DNA from: Mixophyes australis
Taxonomy: Eukaryota; Chordata; Amphibia; Anura; Limnodynastidae
Direction of reading: 5' to 3'
Length of the DNA stretch: 64,000 bases
NCBI GenBank assembly: GCA_036250195.1
Contig: JAVHZZ010000010.1
Span: 106,384,778 to 106,448,777, forward strand
In this document: one piece after another, positions 12,725-24,021 of the stretch
Layout of the letters: each line of letters starts with the position of its first letter
Position numbering within the stretch: position 1 is the first letter of the stretch
The notes under the pieces: model-generated
The model's database searches: none
The model's input: the letters and a program-made list of their open reading frames with translations, nothing else
Told to the model about the DNA's origin: nothing
Made by a program: the position numbers and the translations under genes

Positions 12725-13507
12725 AAATCTGGATTTTCTCAACTAACCTGGGAACGGGACCTTTGTGAAGAGCTGTTAGATGAGGAGTGATCTGAGATAT
12801 ACGAGAATGCTGCCTCTAGCTCCATTTGCGTTAGAATTAAAGAGAACGTTTATAAGGTGCTATACCGATGATACTATGTGGACATTCCCCTGGAGTCAAA
12901 ATTTTTTCTTCTCCCTGTGGGGGCTCCCTCGGCATCCCGACATCAGAATAAATTGATCAGGCACATTCTCTCGGCAGCTACATGCCAAATAGCAGCAGAC
13001 TGGCGTATGCAATCCCCTCCCTCCATTCAGTCCATAATTAATAGAGTCTGGCAGACTCAACGAATGGAGTATATGACCAGTATTATTCAGAACTCCTCGA
13101 GAGCCTCCTCCAGGGTTTGGGACCCGTGGTTATCCTTCTTTCAGGCGTGTCCACCCTTTACATAACCCAGTTATAAAACCTCATTCCTTTCTAGGACTTC
13201 TCTCTTCCTTTACATTGGATCTAGTCACTTCTTACCCTCCTTCCTTTTCTCCCTCTTCTCTCGCTCCTTTTTTCCTCTGTACACTCTCTTTTCTTCTTTC
13301 CTCTCTATACAAAAACTTTTGGTAACTTGTTACTCCTAAATCTAAACGTTCGGTTGACTTAGCGTTTCACATGTTTTACGCTGGTCGTAGACTTTGTTTC
13401 TTTTTGACTATTTTTGCTAAGTGTATTCACTCTGCCAATCGTTCTCTTTTGTTATTATGACCTTGCAAAAATAAAATAAAAAAATAAATAAATCTGGATT
13501 GTCTCAA
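12725..13507 (+). mobile_element. 5'-truncated L1-clade LINE with target-site duplication
   Basis: AAATCTGGATTTTCTCAA at 12725-12742 is repeated at 13490-13507 with one mismatch. The interior holds degenerate L1 ORF2, a pyrimidine-rich 3' UTR and an A-rich tail (AAAATAAAATAAAAAAATAA). The tail is broken by T residues and the frame is broken, so this copy is older than the one at 10.05 kb. Confidence 0.88.
12743..13165 (+). pseudogene. L1 ORF2 C-terminal pseudogene, frameshifted
   Basis: The first part reads LTWERDL ... then ENAASSSICVRIKENVYKVL, a conserved stretch downstream of the L1 reverse transcriptase, with a stop (TGA) inside it. A frameshift near 12865 joins it to a frame ending in IAADWRMQSPPSIQSII, QRMEYMTSII and WDPWLSFF, then TAA at 13163-13165. 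The block between KVLY and the IAADW segment, normally carrying a W-x-x-C motif, is largely deleted. The copy is inactive. Confidence 0.82.
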
Positions 13508-14899
13508 ATGTTGTTTCACAAAGATGAGGCATACAGTATTTGATAAATAAATTCATTATATATTGCAGAGTACGGAAATGTGTATTACTTAAACTAATGC
13601 TTAGTGAACAGCTCAACACTGTTTAAAATATCCTTCAATTATGTTGACACAAGAAAAAGCCATACACATGTTTCTGAATACTAGTACATAAACAGAATAG
13701 GATTTAGCCATTGTTGTTATCGAAGTTCTTCTTTTGAATCCATGTTTCCTTTACTAAGTCTGATTTTCAGCTCATACAAACCAAATTTAAACCTTGTTCG
13801 AAGTTAAAAGCTGCAATTGTAAAAGACACACAGAGACAGATCATAGACGTATCGTTGGATCTTTTACGTATAAAGTGTTTTGTACCAGGCTGTGTGGCGT
13901 GAGCCCCCCAGATTTGTCCTTTTTTGGAAGGCGGGAGATCTTTCCCAGCTTTTAAAAAATATTTTGCTTTCTTTTGCAGAAACACTTCTTGTCAATCCAT
14001 ACAAAACACATGAAAAAGCTTGTTCCACAATCACGAGAAGGATGGATGAACATTGTGGACCCACATTTTCAGCACACTTTTTGGGGGGCTGCAGATACAG
14101 CAAGTAAAGATTTTTGCTGCCTTTTGAGGATTGCCCAGTATTGCCCACTTCAGGATTAAAGGTAGGTTATGGACAATATGATTATTAGTACATCTCTAAA
14201 CTTGGGTCTAAAAGCGCTTGATTGGCGGGCACTTTCATAGACAATGAGCAAGATCAGTCAGTCATGTAGGACTTACACTTTGGTCACAGATTAGTCCAGT
14301 TGTAAATCGATGATGCTTGTATAAGTAAGCCCTGTGTAAAATATCTTAAAACATCTCCGTATGTGCGGCTGGTGCGAGATTTCTGAGTGATTCCGATAGT
14401 GCTCTAAGGAAAAGGTCCATATAAGCCATCAAGAAATGTCTCCTCTATTGTTCTATACTGAATTTCGACTTCTCGTAGTCAAATTGTTCACGCAAAAAAT
14501 GTTAGTGTCACGACGTTGCTTTATGTTGAGTGGGGGGGGGGGGTTTACAAAATGATAGCATGTCCACGGGATTGTTTCAATGAGATTGTGACAGTACCCT
14601 TGCCACAAAACTGTCATACTTCAGTTGTCACACACTTTCAGCTGCAGGTATGCCTCCAGCACTTATGATGACGTCACCACCCAGTCAGGAAAACCATTTC
14701 CATTGTGACCGGTTATTCTGTTACAAGGTTTCTGATCGTGCAGACTGTCACTATTCACACATTCCCGTTGCTTCTATACCTCAGCCTGGATGCCAATGCT
14801 GTAAATGTATGATTTGTTTTTATTAGACAGTCTTTTGCAAGACCTGACTTTCACCACATAATCGAATTTATGCTACTGGACACTGATAGGATGAGCCAA
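13508..14899. other. Unclassified DNA; poly(G) tract and a CRE-like site
   Basis: No gene was recognised. Overlapping frames at 13.77-14.16 kb on both strands share no family motif. A 12-G run is at 14532-14543 and a TGACGTCA palindrome at 14669-14676. Confidence 0.4.
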
Positions 14900-15259
14900 T
14901 GTTATGGTTTGTGACACAAGGAAGAGCAATCTAGGAATTTAAATAATTTTAAGAAGACTCACTCTCCACATAGGGCAGCCAGAGACAACCCCACTCCCCC
15001 AACTCCTTATTCATGTCTGTTTTAGCCTTTTGTAACATTTAGTTTAAGTTGTGGATGTATTTTGCCAGTTGAATACCTAGATATTTAATTGCCTTGCTTG
15101 CCCATTTGCTATGGGGCCTTTGGCACAGTGGCTGCATGTACAGCCTTCCCTCAATAGGAGTGCAACTCAGTAATAAATGTTTACTGTAACACCCTACTGT
15201 TCAAAATTCATCAACCCTCGTGATTAGGGGGTGAAGTGACTCTTTTTGATTTGACATAT
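14900..15259 (-). pseudogene. L1 ORF2 segment downstream of the catalytic box, decayed
   Basis: On the minus strand KYLGIQLAKY, then a KTDMNKEL block, then LSLAALCGE.VFLKLFKFLDC can be read in more than one frame. This corresponds to the L1 region reading KYLGI ... W ... LSWxGRxxLLKMxxxPRLLY. It is the continuation of the fragment at 15578-16120 beyond the inserted MITE. Confidence 0.6.
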
Positions 15260-15577
15260 TGGGCCTGAGTCATTAAGAAGCGCAAAGCATAAAAAAGGAG
15301 TAACATTTACACCTGGGCAAAACCACGTTGCATTGGAGGGGGAGGTATGTTTAAAATGTGGGGACAGATTAATAGTTGGGGTAGGGCATGTCCTAGATCA
15401 ACTTTAAATTTCAGTGTAATAATAAAGCTAGCAAGTATTTGTGTGCTACATGAAAAACAGTCAGTATTTAACTTATGTGCAAAATAATAAACTAGTTTGC
15501 ATCCCTTGCATTGTAACATGGTTTGTCCCAGAGAATATTTACTCTTTTTTTTTTTTTGCCTTTATGACTCAGGCCCA
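15260..15577. mobile_element. MITE with GGGCCTGAGTCATTAAG termini, 318 bp
   Basis: The left end TGGGCCTGAGTCAT is the exact reverse complement of the right end ATGACTCAGGCCCA. Subterminal sequence also pairs (AAAAAAGGAGTAA against TTACTCTTTTTT). The interior is non-coding. It sits within a minus-strand L1 reverse transcriptase, directly after the FAED codons. The flanks CATAT and TAGTA suggest a TA target duplication, but this is uncertain. Confidence 0.8.
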
Positions 15578-16120
15578 TAGTATATAGAGGGATGTCCTCA
15601 GCAAATGTTGACATTTTAATAGTCTTGTTACCAATCTGGATACCTTGCAACAAGGGCCAGTCCTGGAGGACACATAGCATAGGGAAGTGGTGGATGTTTT
15701 GTTGATAAAGCTCATCATGCCAGTAAAGTCCTCACCAAATACCTTGTGGTCTACTATTTCACAGAGATAGGGGTATGATATGGAGTTGAAGCCTTGTTTA
15801 CGTCTAAGCTGAGGGACATATTAGTGAATGTACGATGTAGTGACGATGACACCACTGCTGCTATTGCCCTGGGGATGCTCTTCACCGAGTGATGACCTCC
15901 CACATGGCCCAACTACCAGATGGAGGGTGCCCTGAAGCCTCCTGGCCTTAATTTTAGGCATTAATTTGAGATCCAAGTTAAGAAGAGAGTTTGGTTGATA
16001 TGATACCATTGATTTGGGGTCTTTTGGCTTAGGTACGAGAAACGTATATCCTTCTTCGAAATTTGGGTGGGATAGTCATGATCTGTGAATTTTTGGTAAA
16101 GTTTCAGGAATGTGAGAACT
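15578..16120 (-). pseudogene. L1 reverse transcriptase core, decayed
   Basis: Minus-strand translation gives TFLVP-like residues (FSYL/LVPKPK across a frameshift) followed by SYQPNSLLNLDLKL, PKIKARRLQGTL and a later IKMSTFAEDIPLY. These match the L1 reverse transcriptase pattern SYRPISLLNLDLKL, AKIxAxRLQ and the catalytic FADD box. In this copy FADD has become FAED, which removes one of the paired catalytic aspartates. Much of the protein between the two motif groups is missing. It is a dead fragment. Confidence 0.75.
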
Positions 16121-17807
16121 TTTTTTTCCTAAATATTTAAATAAGGTTTACAGGTTGTATATTGCACATTTTGAGTGGCATTCCTAGGATAGTGGGTGGT
16201 CTCTGAGCCTATGTACCCCTGCAAAACATTTTGCTATTTACTCATCCTCAGAACTTGTGCATCACCCTACATTTTCAGCAGGTCTCATTTTAAGCAGCAA
16301 AGTGCTATTGATTTCTACTAGTGGGAAAAAAAACACCATAAATGTGGCCCATAAAATAGTCTCCTGACTCGCATAATGTAAATAAGACATAAATGGTGTT
16401 TGAACAAGCATTATTTTACCAGAAAATGGAGGAATTCAATTTAATTAACTGGGTTATCCCAAGGTGATTAATAGGCAGGATGTTTGAAGTAACATTTTTA
16501 CCTTTCCAAAATGCACATTTCTTAAAAAATTAATTTTATGCAGGTTCCCACATTTTTGCGTTTATTATTTGTGAAAGGTAAAATATTTTTGCACCTACGT
16601 TAACTTAGGCTATCCGTTAAAAATGTAGCTCTTCGTAAAGATATTAATAACGATCCTTGTAGACCTTAAGTGTATTAACTTAGATCCTTGTCTACATTAT
16701 TTAAACTTACAATTTACCTTGAAAGTTGTTTCAAATAGAAATCCCTTTTAATATACCCCTTTTATATAGACATGAACTGTGTGTAATTTTTGAGGAACGA
16801 GAAAGGTTTGCTGTCTCTCCCTGACAGACTGCTTCCTCTCTGTTCAATCTGTGACATTTTTGAGCTTGGTTCAGAAGATCTCTATAGCTCCACAGGCCAT
16901 CACTCCACAGGGTGTAGCTCTGTGCCCTTAGATTCAGCACCAGGCGCCTCTTTAAGAAGCCACCTCACCAGGATTTTAGTCTTTTGAGCATGGCCTCCCA
17001 CCTCCGTCTTTTGTCCGCTTGTTACACGATTATAAGGAAACAAAAGCTTTGAAGAATTTTGCAGTGCTGGCCTCTGCTGTCCTTAAAATTCTGCATCGAC
17101 AACACGACAAGGCATTTTGTCTGTCTTGCAGACCAGTATGAATCGTATTATGCTGCCCATGCTATTTTTAGATAAAGAACCTGTAGGACCACTTGCAAAA
17201 CTGGTGGATAGAAGACGTCCATCTGTCAGTCTTTCCGATTTATTTTATGCTGGTTAATTTTGTTGCTCATCAAGAGAGCTGTAGTAGATTTGGATTTTAA
17301 ACTGTGTATAGGCTAAACTCTAATCATGCGAGATTTAAATATCTTTTCCTGATTACCTCAAAGCAGCGATAGACTAATTGGACCATCTAGTAGCTGGTTC
17401 TCTCCTGCTCAACCGATTATGATGAAGCTGGTTTTTGTATGAGGTGGTCAGAGACAAGTGTCCCTGGTAACCATTATAACGCTTATATAGAAGATAACAT
17501 TTAATAACTATAATCTGGCAGTATATAATCTTTGCACACACACCAATTGTCGCATATGCTATCCGTATATCTGTAGGTGCAAACACAAAAGGCCTGAGAC
17601 CCACTGTATAATGTTGTCAACACTCTCCAATTTTGTACTGCATGTGGCCCTAAAATGTCCTGGATGTGTGATAATGATGTTATCAAAATTTTGATGAAAT
17701 ATGGTCAAATGCAGTGCCTGTGTGATATAATTTTCTGGCCTTGCTTACGGGCTGCAGTGACTCTAGAAGAGATCAGGCGGCTCAGACTGAAGTGTCAGGT
17801 CTTCTTT
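16121..17807. other. Unclassified DNA, nothing recognised
   Basis: No family motif, RNA gene or transposon terminus was found; all open frames are short. An isolated ATTTAAATA-rich part near 16.4-16.7 kb is low complexity. Confidence 0.4.
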
Positions 17808-18690
17808 TTTTTATTTTTTCTTCAATAAATTTTTATTGATAAACTTTTGCAAGGATAAGGGGTACGCAAAATAAGAAGGGAGGCAAACATTAAAAATGGG
17901 GGGGTGGAAGACATAGGGAACCCCTCTTGCAGAAGGGGGTGGGGGTGGTTGCTCAATGAGAATTACAGTACATCAAAAAACACAGATATTAATATTAAAA
18001 GAAGAGATAAAAGTGACAATGTTTTGTAGAGAGAGTAAACATGACATTGCACAATGCTGAAATATAAGCCTTAGTAGAAACAGCACTAAAAAATCCACTA
18101 GTCGTCCCGAGGAGAGTTAAACAAGGCTAGGGGTGAGGGAGTGGAAAAGGGGGAAGTGGGTCCTCCAGATGCTCCAGCTCCCTCCGTGGTGTATACATGC
18201 CACTTGAACCACTCCATGATGGGGGCTGAAGCAGAGGTAGAGTAAGGCAGGTCAATCGTCTCCATCTCGAAACTATGCTGGATTTTGGAGAAGATTCTAG
18301 ACAAGGTGGGGGGCAGCCACCTTCCAGTTTTGAGCTATCGCTGCTCTGGTCGCTGTTAGGATATGACCCAAGAGGTATCGATCATGCTTGGGGACAGAGA
18401 TGGAGTAGCACCAGAACTGGGTCCATATCAACAGGTCCCCCTAAAATTGTGGAAATGAAATCAAAAATGTCTTGCCGAAGAGTCAGATCTTAACCAACTC
18501 AGACATTTGAGGATGTAGCCAAATTGGACATTGAATGTTTGGCATACAGACCACGTTGCAGTATTGCAGTGTGTTGGCCACCTTAAGTCAGACTCCTCAA
18601 GTACGTTTCCGGTAATGTGCATGACAGTACACCATATTTCTGGTGCCCCACGCATGTATCTAAAGGAACTGCGCACTGTTTGCTATCTGA
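17808..18690 (-). mobile_element. 3' end of an L1-clade LINE on the minus strand
   Basis: The A-rich tail appears as T-rich sequence at 17808-17840, preceded in sense orientation by an AATAAA-type signal. A 3' UTR runs to about 18097, and degenerate ORF2 follows to about 18690. The upstream edge is uncertain, and no target duplication was found. Confidence 0.75.
18098..18690 (-). pseudogene. L1 ORF2 C-terminal pseudogene
   Basis: Minus-strand frames give HILTATRAAIAQNWK, then PPTLSRIFSKIQ, then METIDLPYSTSAS, ending at a stop at 18098-18100. This is the same C-terminal order as in the fragments at 10.1 and 13.0 kb (I-A-x-x-W-K, PP-x-L, M-E). Upstream, YMRGAPEIWCTVMHI resembles the region before the conserved Trp-rich segment. 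At least two frame changes and a nonsense codon are needed to read it. Confidence 0.72.
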
Positions 18691-20029
18691 AGACAACTGA
18701 GGTAACGAGTTCACTTGTTATCATCTCTGCTGTGAGCATCTTCTGACGGGAGGGGCTGGGAGCATCAATTGCACCCACATGCAAAGCAAGATTTTATTTC
18801 GTGGAACAAAATATTAAAATGAGATTGCAGGGATGTAAAGAACACCTTCATCGGACGTTCCCTGGATAGTGTGTGCTGCAGAGTCTTTCTCCCCAAAAAT
18901 GTGCTTAGGAAATGATGGTTCGTGAGTTGTCCTTTACTTTTAATTGGACAGTTTTTGTACCACCCAGGCACATTGATGCGGGTAATAGCATTTGTAAACT
19001 TCCATGCAATAAAAATAATAAGGCCACTAATAGTGACACACAATGAATATAGTATAGATACTCCCTCACTCGCATGATTGTTTGAAGTTATCAGTGAGGC
19101 TGTAAAAAGGAGTATTTTAAGCAAAATATAAATAACACATTTAAAGTGTTAGCAGGCAGGATTATCAGCTACACAGAAAATTTCCCCAGCACACTGCTAT
19201 AGCCAGCAAAAGACCTCCCATTTCTACTTTAGATAAAAATGCAAAAGTCTTAGTTGCACACCTTTGCAAATGTATATTAAAGCTACCCTCCACTCCAAGG
19301 TGCTTTTGCTAATAGGGTGGTCCTAACTCTAAACAGTGAGAGTTCCATATATTTGGGCCATACATATATGTATTTTTAAATTGAGAGCTAACTTACCAGA
19401 GAGGTACCTCAGAAACCTCCAAACAGCAATTCAGCACCATTATTCCCCCTCAGCTACTGATACCAACTTACCTCTCCGACAAAGATTATCAGCTAATCTT
19501 TTAGTTTCTCCACATCTGGCTTTTACTTATGAATTTGTGAGACCGAGAAATTGGCACATTTATGCAGCTTTGGTTTTCTGCATGTTTGTAGATGACCCTT
19601 TTATTACTCCTTCTGTCCTGCAGCAATTTTATAAAAGCAAAAAGCTGTAATTTGTGTCTAGAGCTTTTTAACCTTGTTACTGTAAAGCAGACTTAGAGCA
19701 ATTACGGGAAAATAAAATAGGTCCAATTTGCAACAATTCAAAGTTTTCACCTACTAGAAATCTCTTGAAAATTTAAATTTTAATTCTGGTGTACTAGGGT
19801 AAGATTATGAACCCCAGTAGCTATCAGTCCCCACTGATTGAGAAGTAGCTCATCTCTGGATAAATTGTAATTGTAAATTCACAGTGCTCAGCAGCGAAAA
19901 AGAAATGGTGAAAATCGCCCAAGTGACTCCGAAAAGAACTTTTAAAAAATAAATTGGCATTTTGTATGTGTATAATTTGTTGTCTGTAGGCTCCTTGCCG
20001 CAATATACGAGATTATGTGACATTGATCA
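18691..20029. other. Unclassified DNA, nothing recognised
   Basis: Two longer chance frames, of 119 codons on the minus strand at 18765-19124 and 104 codons on the plus strand at 19336-19650, show no known domain and no convincing coding signature. Confidence 0.4.
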
Positions 20030-20765
20030 ATAATAGAACTTTATAATGATGGGTCAGGAGGGAGTTATATAAATCACTATAGTGACTAGAGATTGAATAA
20101 CATTTATACTTAAGCATGATTGCTACAATGAGAATCCATTAGTGGATGCATGTCTCTCCAGTGCTATCCATTTATAACCACAATGAATGTGTAATTAAGA
20201 TAGATGAAATTTATCAGACTGATTGGATATGGCTCACTTATAACAAAGGAGCCTGTACTATCTAATACTCTATATCCCTATGTTATAACAAATCAGGGAG
20301 ATTATAGCTAAATCATCATTTACAGTTTAAATTAGTGGACATGTAACAATATCTGAGAAAGGTGCAACAATATAACCCGTACACCTCGCCTAATAACTGT
20401 GACTGAGAGACTGAATCCCAATGATATTGTAGCTATCTAGCTAACTAGGGAGCTATAACTGATTTCTTATCAGACCACACAAATGGACATATAACCGTCT
20501 CTGTGAAAAATGTAACAATATAAGTGACAATATTCTGATAACAAATGTGAGTGTGAGATTGTATCCTGATGATATTGTAGCCATTAAGCTCTCTCATTAA
20601 ACTCTTTATTATCACTACACCCTATAGAGATTTATGTACTAGTCTCGTATTAGGATGATAAAGTGTAAATATTATCACTATTTCCCTACAGAAATTAAAT
20701 ATAGAGACGTATGTATCAGTCTCATGAGGGGGATAAGTGTATTTGTTATTAGATTGCAGCGGTGA
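20030..20765. repeat. AT-rich element with degenerate internal repeats
   Basis: A block starting TGGACATGTAAC at 20336 recurs as TGGACATATAAC at 20484, 148 bp later. Both copies contain TGTAACAATAT / GCAACAATAT motifs and end with GATGATATTGTAGC or AATGATATTGTAGC. A shorter pair TATTATCACTA ... GTCTCGTATTAGG / GTCTCATGAGGG recurs about 70-80 bp apart at 20.61-20.75 kb. Class unknown; it is likely part of a non-autonomous transposon. Confidence 0.5.
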
Positions 20766-21902
20766 ATAATTTATACAGAGCCATTCCTGATACAAAAATA
20801 AAAGTGTTTATTTAAAAAATATATAGACACAGGAAACAAAGCACAGCAGTTTGACTGCAATTTAATTCACTTTATTGCACAATCACATTAATCATTCACA
20901 AAGTTTTATATATTTTGCCCCAACAAAACACATTCTTTTTCTTTTCTAAGGATCATGTGTCTCATCGTTACCACTGTCACACAAATCATTTGTGACACTG
21001 ATTTATAACTCTTTGACAAACCAAGATGATTGTTAGATCTTTATGTTGGTCCACCTGAGTTAAACCAGGATTTGTGGTGTTTGCTCTTTACAGATACATT
21101 TACTGCACTCCTGTAGTTTGCTTTTAGATAACGTGTAACATTTATTCGGTCAGCTGCCAGCTCTTACTATAAGGCCCCTGATCCTGTTTACAACAAAACC
21201 AGCCACAGCTTTAACAAGGTTCTAAAACCAAACACAATAGGGTTTAAAGCTACATTACTTTGTGATTGAGGACCACTAAGTGTCTGCACAGAGCTCTGTT
21301 ATCAGTCACCTCTTTCTCTCTCCACTGTCATATTTGTTTGTTTTCATCTCCTACAACTGTATTCTCCGGCTTCCAATTTATTTTTCTTTAATTCTAACTT
21401 CACTAGACTGTTTCCTTCTGCGGCTATAGCTCCTAACTTTTAATAATCAGAAGGCGCAGCCTGAAAATTAATTACAGTTTTCAAAAATTCCCACAGATCC
21501 GCTAGACCTGCTGCTGTTGTTGCCACCCACCTATCAGCTGCAGAGCCGTCAAAATGAATGTCTTGTTGTTGTTATTCTGGACAGACAGCTGTAGGCGAGT
21601 ATTAGGCACATATAAACACACTGTATCTTCTAAGGGTCTGCATGTCTAGGCTTTTTAATGCTTCAGAGGCAGTAATTATACAACAGAGTGCATTATGGGC
21701 ATTATTCATACAGGGAAAATGCTCAGCATATTCCTGTACTATTGTTTGGGTGTTCCATGCTTCTGTGATGACATCACTCCGTGACTGCACTACCACCTGG
21801 GTTCCTCTCACTGAATAACTTTTAAGAGTATCTTAAGATAGACTATAATAAGAATAATACATAGGTGGAGATTGAGCTGAGATATGTACATTTACACAGC
21901 AG
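20766..21902. other. Unclassified DNA, nothing recognised
   Basis: No gene or transposon end was recognised. A short minus-strand frame at 21602-21811 has no family resemblance. Confidence 0.4.
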
Positions 21903-22057
21903 CATATGGTGGCTTAGTGGTTAGCACTTCTGCCTCACAGCACTGGGGTCATGAGTTTGACTCCCGACCATGACCTCATCTGTGTGGAGTTTGTATGTTC
22001 TTCCCGTGTTCGTGTGGGTTTCAGTGGCGCTGTATAAATAAATAAATGATGATGATG
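21903..22057 (+). mobile_element. tRNA-derived SINE with internal deletion
   Basis: The head is well preserved: the A-box-like TGGCTTAGTGG and the B-box region GAGTTTGACTCCC are both visible. After CGTGTGGGTTT the copy jumps directly to CAGTGGCGCTGTATAAATAA and a (GAT) tail, so roughly 180 bp of the body is missing. Confidence 0.88.
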
Positions 22058-22189
22058 CTGTATAGTCATGTAGAAGAAAAGGAAATGCTCTTTCAAACCT
22101 GTATTTTTATATTTAGAGATGATTAACAATCTAGTCCTCAACCTCCTACAGTGTGATCAATCAAATCTCATATTACAACCCATAACAGA

Positions 22190-22560
22190 TTATTATTATT
22201 ATCTTTTATTTCTAAGCTGCTACAAGGGGTCTGCAGCACCATGCGAAGAGTATACAGTAAGACATTACATGGCAAAGCTGGACATTAACAGTATAGGTAA
22301 AGCACTACAATATAGACAGAACAATATTCTGGCAAGGATTAGCATAACCAGCATTGAGAAGGGGGATAACCTCTCACTAAAACATGAGGCATGGGGAGAG
22401 GGGAAAATTAAAGGGAATAAAACGGCACAAGCTGAACCTTTACGGATCCTTGATTGAGAAAAGGAGGGAAGGCACTGGCATGGTGGTGATAATGATAGTG
22501 GAGAAAGGAGGGCACAAGGCAAGAGGGTCCTGCTCGTGAGAGCTTACAATCTAAAGAGAG
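22190..22560 (-). mobile_element. Retroposon 3' end, minus strand, with (ATT)n tail
   Basis: The stretch begins with an ATT microsatellite, the reversed 3' tail, then CTTTTATTTCTAAGCTGC and GGTCTGCAGCACCATGC. It ends near 22560 with GCTCGTGAGAGCTTACAATC, the reverse complement of the GATTGTAAGC block found in the L2-type LINE tails. It is the same family as 29434-29580. No coding remnant was recognised. Confidence 0.6.
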
Positions 22561-22654
22561 GGGCAGAGGAACGGGGGTGATACAGAGAGGTTGAGATGGT
22601 GGAGTAGGGTACAGAAGGCGAGTAGGGGGGGCATTAAGAGGAGCGCTAATAGGC

Positions 22655-22933
22655 TTTTGAGTTCGATTCCCGACCATGGCCTTATCTGTGTGAAGTTTGT
22701 ATGTTTTCCCCGTGTTTGCGTGGGTTTCCTCCGGGGGCTCCGGTTTCCTCCCACATTCAAAAAACATACTAGTAGGCTAATTGGCTGCTATCAAGATTGA
22801 CCCTAGTCTATGTGTGTGTGTATGTTAGGGAATTTAGACTGTAAGCTCCAATGGGGCAGGGACTGATGTGAGTGAGTTCTCTGTACAGTGCTGCGGAATT
22901 AGTGGCGCTATATAAATAAATGATGATGATGAT
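22655..22933 (+). mobile_element. tRNA-derived SINE, truncated at the B box
   Basis: The copy starts abruptly at TTGAGTTCGATTCCCGACC, the tRNA B-box region, so the A-box part of the head is missing. From there the body is complete to GTGGCGCTATATAAATAAAT and (GAT)n. It directly abuts the truncated left end of the Tc1-like element. Confidence 0.9.
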
Positions 22934-23005
22934 AGTAAGTAGTATTAGTTTAACAAAAAAAAAGCCAAGATGAGTAAGTCATATGTGAAATAGAACATGC
23001 CATGA

Positions 23006-23895
23006 TTCAGTAACTTTGTAGAACCAGCAATAAATGTAACTAGTTGATATCTGTATGAGCTTATCAGTTCCTTACCATGTATGTGAGGAATTTTGGCCCA
23101 CTCCTCTTTACAACACTGCTTAAGTTCATTGATGTTTGAGCTCACTTATGGACCTGCCACAACATCTAAATTGGGTTGAGGTCTAGACCTTGACTTGGCC
23201 ATTGCAAAACTTTTATTCTTTTCTTTTTCAACTGTTTAGTTGTAGATTTGTCGTTGTGCATTGTTTCAGTTATTGTTATAGAGTTCCTGGTGGACTCAAT
23301 GAATGTGAGGTATCCAGGTCCTGTGGCTGCAAAGTAACCTAAAATAATCACCCCTCACCACCCACTGTACTTGACACTTCTTAGGAGGTTCTTGTGGTGA
23401 TATGCTGTGCTTTCTTTTCATTAAACATGGCGTCATACATTAAAACCAAGCAACTCCACGTTGATCTTGTCTGTCCAGAGGACATTGTTTCTGGAGTTCT
23501 GTGTTTTATTAATATGCAACTTTGTAAATCTAAGCCACACTGCAATTTTTTGGGGGGAGGAGTTAAAGGGAGATTTTTACATGCAACCCTTTTATTAAAG
23601 CCTTAATTGTTCACTCTTTTTCCGATAATAGTCATTTACTGTGTTGGCAGAGGCAGGTAGATCACTGGATGTATTTTTTGCATGCTTTGCATTTTCTCGG
23701 AGCATCCTACAGTGGGATCAGGTGACTCCACTCCTGGGAAGATTGTCAAATGTCTGCAGTGTCCTCCATTTGTAAATAATATTTCCCATTGTAGGCCATC
23801 AAATTGTTTTAAATTATCTTATAACCCCTTTCAGACTGATGAGCAGCAACAATTGCTTCTCTAAGCTTGTTACAGATGTCTTTTTCCCTTGGCAT
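23006..23895 (-). pseudogene. Tc1-like transposase pseudogene
   Basis: Reading on the minus strand from the ATG at 23893-23895: a start MPREKDICNKLREAIVAAH with typical N-terminal helix-turn-helix character, then a strongly decayed middle. Near 23485-23446 comes VLWTDKINVELLG, which surrounds the first catalytic Asp of the DDE triad (family WTDE). Then GYFAATGPGYL at about 23339, VLQWPSQGLDLNPI at about 23210-23169 (second Asp of the family PDLNPIEN box, with the Glu lost), and NINELKQCCKEEWAKIP near the C-terminus. A normal protein is about 340 residues. Here there are several stops, a deletion after LDLNPI and a 1-nt insertion that destroys the natural stop. It is not functional. Confidence 0.82.
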
Positions 23896-24021
23896 GGTGC
23901 TAACGCATAATTAAATGCTGCCGACCAAACTGGCAAAGGTTCTGCTTTTATATAGAGGTGACAGGACTTCCTAATGATCAAATAATGAAGTTCACTTGAT
24001 TAGCAACACTTGGCTAAAATT

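Larger units (their letters stand above)
14900..16120 (-). mobile_element. Internal fragment of an L1-clade LINE, interrupted by a MITE
   Basis: Read on the minus strand, the segment from about 16120 to 15578 carries reverse transcriptase motifs and the segment from about 15259 to 14900 carries the region just downstream. The two halves are separated by the inverted-repeat element at 15260-15577. Neither the 5' end nor the poly(A) 3' end is present. Confidence 0.75.

Noticed and set aside
22408..22767. 119-codon minus-strand frame
   Set aside because: It runs across a retroposon tail and a SINE copy and reflects their sequence, not a gene.
23394..23864. Plus-strand frames of 60-70 codons
   Set aside because: They are opposite-strand shadows of the decayed Tc1-like transposase.
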